A DNA stretch of 6,100 nucleotides from positions 1 through 6,100 of the forward strand of contig JAITED010000082.1 of NCBI GenBank assembly GCA_031282235.1. Direction: 5' to 3'. A program made the translations under genes and the position numbers. The notes beneath the pieces are model-generated. The model saw only the letters and a program-made list of their open reading frames with translations. It was not told where the DNA came from and did no database searches. This DNA is from Propionibacteriaceae bacterium (lineage in GTDB: Bacteria > Actinomycetota > Actinomycetes > Propionibacteriales > Propionibacteriaceae). Shown here one piece after another: positions 1 through 5,853 of the stretch (position 1 is its first letter; the number at the start of each line of letters is the position of its first letter).

Positions 1-1002
1 AACATCGCCAACCGGGTCTATCTGAAACGCATGTTGGTGGGGGACAGGGTTTCGGGGTTGCTCCCCAACTGGGCATTTTTCGTGCGCTGCATCATAGATT
101 CCTCCAGCCTGCGCCCCACCGCCAGCCGCGAATCGTTATACGAGGATGAGGTGCTGCTTGCCACTAGGGAGGCGCTGGGGAAGCAGATTATCGACTGGGT
201 GGCCGCGCTGCTGGCTGAAGATTCCCAAACCCGCACTGACTTCGTGCGCACCCATCATCTCGCCATCCGACAGCTGGCGCTGACCGACGATGAAATGCTT
301 GAACTTTCAATTAAAGTGTTGCCGTTTGAGACCACTTTAGGCACCGCAACGCTGGAGGAGTTTTTAGAGAGCGAGGGGCAGATACGCTACGCGGCCACCG
401 TGGATGACTACCGCCGGGTGATGGCAGTGGCGCGAGCCCAAGGCGTAGGCATCGTCAACGCCGGTTACGTATACGATGCTGAACTGATGAATCGCGTAGC
501 CAAAGCCCATTCGGATTGGAATGTGGCTCCCTTTAAGACCGAGGATGTGGAGGCAGCCCTCACGGAGCTAGCCCCCGCCGAGGAGTTGGATTACATCGAC
601 CTGCTGTTGGTGGCCGCTGAGGCGCTCCAAGAGATGCGCTGCGAACCCAGCTTGCGCGCCTTTGAGCCGAGCGATATGCCAGCGCTGTTCGTCACCGACC
701 AAGACGCCGAGCACCAGAACGCTCTTGACAACGCTAAACGCGATGCGAGTGGGGTGTGGGGGGATATGCTCAGCTCGTTTGGGCACACCAACGCCACCCG
801 CAAACTGGTGCTCAACTCGGCAAATGAATCGGTGCAGCTGCTGGCAAAAGTCGCAGATAAGGGGGTGCAAGCCGCCGCAGTGCGTTCCCTGTACGTTACC
901 GCCCGACTCTCCGCCGGTGAACCGCTGCGCCGCACGGACGCCCAAGTGATGAATGATGCGTTGCAGTCTTTGATTCGTCGCGCCCTACCGGAAAACAGTT
1001 AA
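1..1002 (+). CDS. htpG: Hsp90-family molecular chaperone (HtpG-like), 5' truncated by window edge
   Basis: This is the C-terminal 333 residues of an ATP-dependent Hsp90-family chaperone acting in the cytoplasm. The reading frame is open from base 1, and the residues before the first ATG at 31 (NRVYLKR) already match the family, so that ATG is internal and the true start lies upstream. Visible landmarks: RVYLKRML, then LLPNWAFFVRCIID and LRPTASRESLYEDE, the equivalents of HtpG's YVKRVF, LLPEYLRFVRGVVDS and LPLNVSRE. The Arg of the SRE motif (codon 43, bases 127-129) corresponds to the middle-domain Arg that contacts ATP gamma-phosphate in Hsp90s. About 290 residues follow it, close to E. coli HtpG, so the C-terminal dimerisation domain is complete. 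The sequence after the middle domain is divergent, as in the actinobacterial 'HSP90 family protein' group. The C-terminus is RRALPENS, with no eukaryotic MEEVD. The family call is firm; the client proteins are unknown. Confidence 0.9.
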   Translation, partial: NIANRVYLKRMLVGDRVSGLLPNWAFFVRCIIDSSSLRPTASRESLYEDEVLLATREALGKQIIDWVAALLAEDSQTRTDFVRTHHLAIRQLALTDDEMLELSIKVLPFETTLGTATLEEFLESEGQIRYAATVDDYRRVMAVARAQGVGIVNAGYVYDAELMNRVAKAHSDWNVAPFKTEDVEAALTELAPAEELDYIDLLLVAAEALQEMRCEPSLRAFEPSDMPALFVTDQDAEHQNALDNAKRDASGVWGDMLSSFGHTNATRKLVLNSANESVQLLAKVADKGVQAAAVRSLYVTARLSAGEPLRRTDAQVMNDALQSLIRRALPENS

Positions 1003-1012
1003 AAAGGGGGTG
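1001..1012 (+). promoter_or_regulatory. Shine-Dalgarno site choosing the ATG at 1020
   Basis: AAAAAGGGGGTG overlaps the end of the Hsp90 stop codon and closely follows the anti-SD complement AGAAAGGAGGTG. The core (1005-1010) lies 9 bases before the ATG at 1020 but only 3 before the in-frame TTG at 1014, so ATG 1020 is the better start. The overlap with the upstream stop suggests translational coupling. Confidence 0.75.
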
Positions 1013-1019
1013 GTTGCGC

Positions 1020-3077
1020 ATGGCTCGCAGCGTAGATGAAGCCAACTCCGACATCGCCCGTATTGAACATACGCCGTTCGGCCCAGCGCGCACGCAAGCC
1101 GCCATCACCGAAGTCGCCCGGGTGAGCGCGGACGGCCCAGAGCAGTGCTTAGCGTATGCGCTCAACGTGCTCATCTCGTCGTATGTTTTCAGCAGTGAGC
1201 AGGAGAAAGCCTACGTGCCTTTCGCTCAGCTGGTGCAGTGGTACGACACTCGCCCTGACCTGTTCGATGAGAAAGACCACTACGACCTGCAGTGGGCGTT
1301 CAAGTGGATGGTGAACGGGCTGGCGGCCTTTCCGAACGTGAGCGCGGAGCGTATTGAGACCGCTATCGCCGATATGGAGTCCCGTTTTGCGGTAGATGGC
1401 ATCGGTGCCAAAACGGTGTTGCGTTCCCGCTACTTTTGGACTTTGCACCGCAGTGGTTTGGCGGCGGCAGAACCCTATTTTCGCAAGTGGCTGACCACCG
1501 CGAACGATGAGGTGTTCGGTTCGGAGTGCCCGCTGTGCACCTGCAACACTAACGTGTTCCATCGCGTCGAAGCTGGCGATTGGGAGGGGGCGCTGGCGCT
1601 CTTTGACGCGGCGCTGAACGACCCGGAGAACCCCTCCCGATGTTTCCAAGAACCCGCAGTCATGGCGAGCTCGCTGATGTTGTGGCTGGTGGGGCGGGGG
1701 CTCCCCGGCGACGACGAACGCGCCCGCAGCATGTATCGGCGGGTACGCGAACAGGTTGACGACTCGCCCGGCGACTTCTTGGCTCCGATAGCGCGCTGTA
1801 TACAGTTCCTAGCCGTCACCGGGCATCCGCAAGAAACACTGCGATACCTGAAGAAAAACTCGCAATGGCTAGTCAAGGCCGAATCGCCACTGGAGCGGCT
1901 CAAATTCATCTCCCGGGTGGCCGGGGCGCTGCGGCTGTTGGTGGAGTATTACGGGCTGGGCGACACTGCGGTGCAGTTCGTCGAAGTGCCAGCCAACACT
2001 GTGGCGCAGTTGTATAGCTCGCTAGCGGCTGAGGCGCAAAGCATCGCCGCCGCGTTTGATGCCCGGAACGGCACCGACACCGTGTCGCAACGGATGCGAC
2101 GCGCTTTAGCGGTGGAACCAACGGGACGGGTGTTGGATTTCTCGATACAGCTAGACCCGGATACGGAGCTGCCGGAGCGACCGGATTTTCTGCCCCCAGA
2201 TGACCAGAACGTATTTAATACGCTGGATACGCTGGGTGCGCCGCCCCCCGATGCCACCGCAGCCTCGGTGTCGTTTGCCACCTCCGGCAGCACCCCAGAG
2301 CAGGAGGCTCAGGCCGTTCTCGACTCCGCAGACGACATGGCGCGGCGGGGGAATATCAGTGGCGCTCTCTCGCAGTATCTGAACGCCGCCACCGCGTACC
2401 GAAACATCGGACGGCTACAGGATGCCGGGTTTGCCTACGCTGAGGCGGCGGCGCATACGTACAACCTCTCCGATGTCGCCACCGCCGTACAGCTGTTTGA
2501 CAAGGCGTTGGGCATCCTTTACGCCGTGGATACCCCGCTGCCGTACCTCATCCCCATCATTGATAGGCAACTTTCGGCTCTGCTGGATACGGGGCAACGC
2601 AGTGCCGCCACGGCGCTCGTCACCGACTTTGAGACTCGGATGCAGGCCGCGTTGGCCGAAGTGGCGCGCAAACTGCCGCCTGCTGGCCGAACTGACGACA
2701 ACTCCTCACAGGATGGGTTGGTGCAGCAGTGGTTGTTGGAGGCGCAGGCTCGCGGTGAGATGCTGCGTTCGCGGCTGGTGGCAGAGTTGGGGGATACGGC
2801 TACCGCAGCGCAGCTCGCCGAACGAGCCGGGGAACGGTTGGCTGAGTTCGGCAACATCAACGTCGCCTGCGAGGCTTTCCGTATCGCTGGTGACTTGCTG
2901 CGTTCCATCCCCGACGACCACGCCGTCTACTGTTACGAATCAGCTATGGAGGCGGCAGAGTTGTTACGGCAACGGGAACGCTATGTCGCCATCGGTGACC
3001 TGTTGGTAAATTTCCTACTAAAACGGGGGCACGAGAAAGAGGCCAACGAGTTAGCACGCCGTATCACTAGGTGGTGA
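1020..3077 (+). CDS. TPR-like helical-repeat protein, putative Hsp90-operon partner
   Basis: A 685-residue soluble protein with no signal peptide or membrane segment, beginning 17 bases after the Hsp90 stop. Two mostly helical halves are visible. Residues about 1-375 contain repeated helix pairs of the 'GD..GAL.LF..AL' type, a Cys cluster CPLCTC (C170, C173, C175) and a further Cys in CFQEP (C208). A Pro/Asp-rich linker spans about 379-428. The C-terminal half (about 429-685) has classical TPR-like spacing: ALSQYLNAATAYRNIGRLQD, then DAGFAYAEAAAHTYNLSDV and TAVQLFDKALGIL, and more helix pairs to the end. From memory, large TPR-type proteins with a CxxC...C(A/x)EQP pattern sit beside Hsp90 in other actinobacteria, and this one fits. 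Inference: an adaptor or co-chaperone for the neighbouring Hsp90. No catalytic motif is seen. The TPR-like fold is likely; the function is unproven. Confidence 0.8.
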   Translation: MARSVDEANSDIARIEHTPFGPARTQAAITEVARVSADGPEQCLAYALNVLISSYVFSSEQEKAYVPFAQLVQWYDTRPDLFDEKDHYDLQWAFKWMVNGLAAFPNVSAERIETAIADMESRFAVDGIGAKTVLRSRYFWTLHRSGLAAAEPYFRKWLTTANDEVFGSECPLCTCNTNVFHRVEAGDWEGALALFDAALNDPENPSRCFQEPAVMASSLMLWLVGRGLPGDDERARSMYRRVREQVDDSPGDFLAPIARCIQFLAVTGHPQETLRYLKKNSQWLVKAESPLERLKFISRVAGALRLLVEYYGLGDTAVQFVEVPANTVAQLYSSLAAEAQSIAAAFDARNGTDTVSQRMRRALAVEPTGRVLDFSIQLDPDTELPERPDFLPPDDQNVFNTLDTLGAPPPDATAASVSFATSGSTPEQEAQAVLDSADDMARRGNISGALSQYLNAATAYRNIGRLQDAGFAYAEAAAHTYNLSDVATAVQLFDKALGILYAVDTPLPYLIPIIDRQLSALLDTGQRSAATALVTDFETRMQAALAEVARKLPPAGRTDDNSSQDGLVQQWLLEAQARGEMLRSRLVAELGDTATAAQLAERAGERLAEFGNINVACEAFRIAGDLLRSIPDDHAVYCYESAMEAAELLRQRERYVAIGDLLVNFLLKRGHEKEANELARRITRW

Positions 3078-3150
3078 AGCTAACGCGGCAGCGGATTCCG
3101 TATAGACTCGTGGGTGATATGCCCCTTAGATGTTGAGGGAGGCTTTCGTC
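3078..3150 (+). promoter_or_regulatory. 73-base gap with a weak promoter candidate
   Basis: This is the largest intergenic gap. It holds TAGACT (3103-3108), within TATAGACT, fitting the actinobacterial -10 pattern TAnnnT. No convincing TTGACA-like -35 is seen 16-19 bases upstream. No hairpin terminator is seen between the TPR-like gene and the coiled-coil gene, so read-through transcription remains plausible. Evidence for a promoter is weak. Confidence 0.25.
3136..3142 (+). promoter_or_regulatory. Shine-Dalgarno site choosing the GTG at 3151
   Basis: AGGGAGG lies 8 bases before GTG 3151, ideal spacing. It sits inside the reading frame if the upstream ATG at 3130 were used, and that ATG has only a distant, weak GGGTGAT (3112-3118) before it. 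This supports the GTG start and a protein 7 residues shorter than the longest frame. Confidence 0.7.
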
Positions 3151-4470
3151 GTGCCTTACGCCGATATGGATGCGCGCCAGTCGCCAAGTGGCGACCGTGC
3201 CGCGCAACTGTTGCGACAGGCACAGTGGTTGGCGGACAAAATACGCAACGATGCCCAGCGCGATGTCAATCTAATCATCTCGCGGGCACACGCCGATGCC
3301 GCCGCTATCCGTGAGGCCGCAAAACAGGAGCAGGAGGATGCCCGGCGAGCCTTAAGCCAAGAGCGGGAACAGATTCGCGCCGCTGCGGTGACTGACGCAG
3401 CGCAAACCAGAGCCCAGATGGGTTATCTGCGGGATGAAGTGGCCGCTTTGGAAGCTGATGTTGCGCACCGCAAGGCTTACGCCCAACGCGAGCTGGATAA
3501 CATTATGGCAGCGGTGGAGCAAGCCCGCTGGGAAGCCCAACAGATAGTGGCCGATGCGGCGCTCAAGGCTGCCCATATCGCAGCCACCGCACGCAACAGC
3601 GCTGGCGAGAGCAGCAGCCGCCTGCTGGCCGATGTCGAGTTGGCTAGGCAAACGGCAAAAGCGGAGATTGAGCGGCTGCGGCAGCACGCCCACGATGAGG
3701 TTGCGCAGTTGCTGGCTAACGCTACGGCGCGCGCCGAGCGCGAATCGGCTGAGCACACTGCCCACAAGGAACTGGTAACTCAACGTTTAGCGCAGTACGA
3801 GGAGGGGATACGTACGCAAGCCCGGCAACTGCTGGCTGAAGCTACGGCGGAAGCCGATACGTTGCGCGAGCAGGCGCGTAGCAGCGCCGAGCGCGTCATC
3901 AACAACGCCCGTACTGAGGCTGAGAGCGCGCTCAAAGCGGCCACCGCTGAGGCGAGCGCCTTGAGCGATACCGCAAAGAAAGCCGTTGATACCGCCAAAG
4001 CTAGCGCCGTAGCTATCATCCGTAAGGGTGAGGAGATCGCCGACCAGTTGAGCGCGCAGGCGCGCGCTGAAGCGCAGCAGCAGTTGGCTTGGGCGGCAGA
4101 TAGCGTCGCTCGGGCGCGTGAAACCGCAGCCCAGTTGCGCGAACAGGCGTTGCGCGCAGCCCGGCAGTTGCAAGCTGAGGCGGCCGCCCGCGCTGCTGCG
4201 CTGCGTGACTCCGAAACGGAAACGCGCAATCAGATACGCAGCGAAGCTGAAACCTTGCGTTCCGAAGTGGCCATACTGCACCAACAGGCCGAAAGCGAGA
4301 CGGAAGCGTTAGAGCGCAAACGGCAGAGTGTGAACGCGCAGTTAGTAAAAATACGTGAAATGCTGGCGGGTATCGGCGATTCAGCCCCGGCGGGAATAGT
4401 TTCTGCTATCGCGGACGTTACAGCCAGGGTGGATGCGGAGAGCGGTGCAGTTGCGGCTGGGGAAGCGTAG
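3151..4470 (+). CDS. Long cytoplasmic coiled-coil protein (Scy/FilP/DivIVA-like in character)
   Basis: A 439-residue protein from GTG 3151 (446 if ATG 3130 is used), with no signal peptide and no membrane segment. After a short polar leader (about 1-14), residues about 15 to 407 are almost unbroken Ala/Glu/Gln/Arg-rich helix with a, d-type small hydrophobics and practically no Pro or Cys, the signature of an extended coiled coil. Typical stretches are ARQLLAEATAEADTLREQA and LRAARQLQAEAAARAAALRD. The helix ends with ERKRQSVNAQLVKIREMLAGI, followed by a disordered Ala/Gly/Val tail of about 30 residues. Related-looking proteins in actinobacteria are Scy, FilP and DivIVA-type polar scaffolds and proteins labelled 'cellulose-binding' for historical reasons; the F-type ATPase b-subunit resemblance is compositional. 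Inference: a structural filament or scaffold on the cytoplasmic side. Low-complexity helices make homology calls unreliable, so the structure is confident and the role is not. Confidence 0.8.
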   Translation: MPYADMDARQSPSGDRAAQLLRQAQWLADKIRNDAQRDVNLIISRAHADAAAIREAAKQEQEDARRALSQEREQIRAAAVTDAAQTRAQMGYLRDEVAALEADVAHRKAYAQRELDNIMAAVEQARWEAQQIVADAALKAAHIAATARNSAGESSSRLLADVELARQTAKAEIERLRQHAHDEVAQLLANATARAERESAEHTAHKELVTQRLAQYEEGIRTQARQLLAEATAEADTLREQARSSAERVINNARTEAESALKAATAEASALSDTAKKAVDTAKASAVAIIRKGEEIADQLSAQARAEAQQQLAWAADSVARARETAAQLREQALRAARQLQAEAAARAAALRDSETETRNQIRSEAETLRSEVAILHQQAESETEALERKRQSVNAQLVKIREMLAGIGDSAPAGIVSAIADVTARVDAESGAVAAGEA

Positions 4471-4520
4471 CGAGTAGGACAACCTCAAAGCTAATACGCT
4501 CCGTAGAGTACGCTTGACGT

Positions 4521-4529
4521 GGAGGAGGT
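4521..4529 (+). promoter_or_regulatory. Strong Shine-Dalgarno site of the sortase gene
   Basis: GGAGGAGGT contains two overlapping GGAGG cores, 7 and 4 bases upstream of ATG 4533. This fixes the start and suggests efficient initiation. The rest of the 62-base gap (4471-4532) shows TAnnnT-like hexamers (TACGCT 4495-4500, TAGAGT 4504-4509) but no matching -35, so no promoter is called there. Confidence 0.75.
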
Positions 4530-4532
4530 CAC

Positions 4533-5828
4533 ATGTCATCCGATAACAACGATGAGCTAGACGCGGATTTCAACGCTCCAGATGCTGGCAGCGATGCCGC
4601 CGATTACGCCAGTAATGACGTAGCGGCTGTGGAGTTTGCTGCTGCGCGGCGCTCGGAACTTGCGCCCGCGGATTCGGAAGCGCCCGACGCGGAAACTGAC
4701 ATCCCGGAAGCGCCCTTGATTACGGAGGATGAGGGGGCAGCCGCAACGGAACCCGCGGAACAGAAAAAGAAAGGCAGCGTCTGGCTCAACCGGGCACTGC
4801 TCATCCTAGGGGTGGTGTTGATTGCTACCGGTGCCATTTTGGGCGTGACAGAGTTGTTGCGTGGCAACGAGGGCACTTTTCCGGATATGAACGGCGAACG
4901 TGTCCGACCGGATGACCCCACCATGATCGATGAGGCGTGGTTGGAGAAAGCCGATTTGGTGGAGTTTCCCGGTGCGCGGTTCATAGTAGACGCGGTGGGG
5001 CTCAATGTACGCTACGGCGAAGTCAACGAGGTGAACGGGGTGTTGAACCCCCCCGATTTCAGCGGCGTATTTCGGGTACGAAACCGCGGCGTAGATCTGC
5101 CGCAGGCCGCGGAGGGCACAGTGTATCTGGTCACGCACTCCTTGCGTGGCGGTGGGAACGCGCCCGGCAACTCTCTAATGGATGTTTGGAAGAACGAGTG
5201 GTCGTTGCAGCCCGGCGACGTTATCATAGCCAACGGCACCCGTTACATCGCCGAGGAATACCTGCTGGTGGATAACACCAATTTGGGCAGTCGCCCAGAA
5301 CTGTGGCGCAACGAGCCAGGTCGGCTGTTAATCATCACCTGTATGCAGTACGCGGATGGTTCGAGTACGCGGGAAAACTTGATTATCGTCGGCCGCTTAG
5401 AGGGCTTCACCCCTCCCCCGAGCACAACCACCGGAAGCGAAACTGCGCCTACGACCACTGCCACTACGCCATTGGACGCAACGGACGTAACGGAACCCAC
5501 GGAATCCACAAGGCCCACGGAGTCAACGCAATCTACGGAGCCAACGAAACCTACGGAGTCAACTAAACCCACGGAGTCAACGAAACCTACGGAGTCAACG
5601 CAGCCCACTCAGTCGTCAAGCACGGAACCCCCAACAGAGACGACCAGTACGCCCCCCGAAACCACTGCGGCATCGAGCATCTCCCCCACGTCCTCCGATC
5701 TGCCGCCGGCATTGCCGAGCAACCAGTTGCCGCCGACATCGTCAAGTAACCAGTTGCTGCCGACACAGCCGGACACCACAGATCCTGCACCTACCGAGAG
5801 CTCTGAACCTACCGATAGCGAGGGCTGA
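4533..5828 (+). CDS. Membrane-anchored sortase (actinobacterial class E/F-like) with Thr/Ser/Pro-rich tail
   Basis: A 431-residue cysteine transpeptidase predicted to join sorting-signal proteins to the cell wall or to pilins. Domain order: an acidic cytoplasmic head (1-77, 22 Asp/Glu against 2 Arg); KKK (78-80) then one hydrophobic segment (about 86-106), giving an N-in/C-out topology; the sortase beta-barrel (about 120-290); and an extracellular tail (292-431). The triad is visible: His202 in VYLVTHS, Cys270 in LLIITC (the TLxTC motif) and Arg280 in TRENLIIVG, equivalent to the YRDNVVV-type Arg of actinobacterial sortases. GNAPGN after the His and LQPGDVIIANGTRY are also family-typical. The tail is odd: ordinary class E/F sortases end soon after the last strand, whereas this one adds 140 Thr/Ser/Pro/Glu-rich residues with hexapeptide repeats. 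No LPxTG substrate or pilin gene is in the window, so the substrate is unknown. The sortase call is firm and the class is tentative. Confidence 0.92.
   Translation: MSSDNNDELDADFNAPDAGSDAADYASNDVAAVEFAAARRSELAPADSEAPDAETDIPEAPLITEDEGAAATEPAEQKKKGSVWLNRALLILGVVLIATGAILGVTELLRGNEGTFPDMNGERVRPDDPTMIDEAWLEKADLVEFPGARFIVDAVGLNVRYGEVNEVNGVLNPPDFSGVFRVRNRGVDLPQAAEGTVYLVTHSLRGGGNAPGNSLMDVWKNEWSLQPGDVIIANGTRYIAEEYLLVDNTNLGSRPELWRNEPGRLLIITCMQYADGSSTRENLIIVGRLEGFTPPPSTTTGSETAPTTTATTPLDATDVTEPTESTRPTESTQSTEPTKPTESTKPTESTKPTESTQPTQSSSTEPPTETTSTPPETTAASSISPTSSDLPPALPSNQLPPTSSSNQLLPTQPDTTDPAPTESSEPTDSEG
4788..4850 (+). other. Transmembrane anchor of the sortase
   Basis: Codons 86-106 (NRALLILGVVLIATGAILGV and one more residue) form a single hydrophobic helix preceded by KKK at 78-80. 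The positive-inside rule places the acidic head in the cytoplasm and the catalytic domain outside. It lies too far from the N-terminus to be a cleaved signal peptide, so it is probably an uncleaved signal anchor. Confidence 0.8.
5493..5618 (+). repeat. 18-base tandem repeat, about seven units, inside the sortase gene
   Basis: Seven consecutive 18-base units encode EPTEST, RPTEST, QSTEPT, KPTEST, KPTEST, KPTEST and QPTQSS (residues 321-362). The three KPTEST units are nearly identical at DNA level (AAACCyACGGAGTCAACk), and the outer units are degenerate. The pattern suggests growth of the array by slippage or unequal recombination, with the youngest copies in the middle. The unit length keeps the reading frame, so copy changes would alter tail length without breaking the enzyme. 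Confidence 0.85.
5718..5771 (+). repeat. 27-base direct repeat encoding SNQLPPTSS / SNQLLPTQP
   Basis: Two adjacent 27-base copies (5718-5744 and 5745-5771) match at 21 of 27 positions and encode residues 396-404 and 405-413 of the sortase tail. Each carries a Leu-Pro-Thr type sequence (LPPTS, LPTQP). The duplication is clear at both DNA and protein level, and its role is unknown. Confidence 0.7.
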
Positions 5829-5853
5829 CCTCAACCGCCAGCAACGCGGGGGG

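Noticed and set aside
1149..1649. 166-codon open frame on the minus strand inside the TPR-like gene
   Set aside because: Antisense shadow of a GC-rich gene; no SD site or recognisable domain, and the opposite frame has clear family motifs.
2422..3009. 195-codon + strand frame inside the TPR-like gene
   Set aside because: Out-of-frame shadow with Trp/Cys/Arg-rich, unnatural composition.
3780..4284. Two long minus-strand open frames opposite the coiled-coil gene
   Set aside because: The Ala/Ser/Arg/Cys-rich translations are what Ala/Glu/Arg codons give in reverse; no start signals.
4471..4532. Possible promoter or operator, including the inverted repeat CGTA-GAG-TACG at 4502-4512
   Set aside because: Four-base arms are expected by chance, and the TAnnnT hexamers have no -35 partner at proper spacing; TTGACG at 4514-4519 abuts the SD and cannot be a -35 for this gene.
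5243..5608. Minus-strand 121-codon frame rich in VDSVGFVDSVG repeats
   Set aside because: It is the antisense reading of the 18-base tandem repeats in the sortase tail; no SD and no independent support.
5718..5825. The sortase tail as a true LPxTG cell-wall sorting signal
   Set aside because: No Gly after LPxT, no hydrophobic helix and no basic C-terminal residues; the protein ends in acidic SEPTDSEG.
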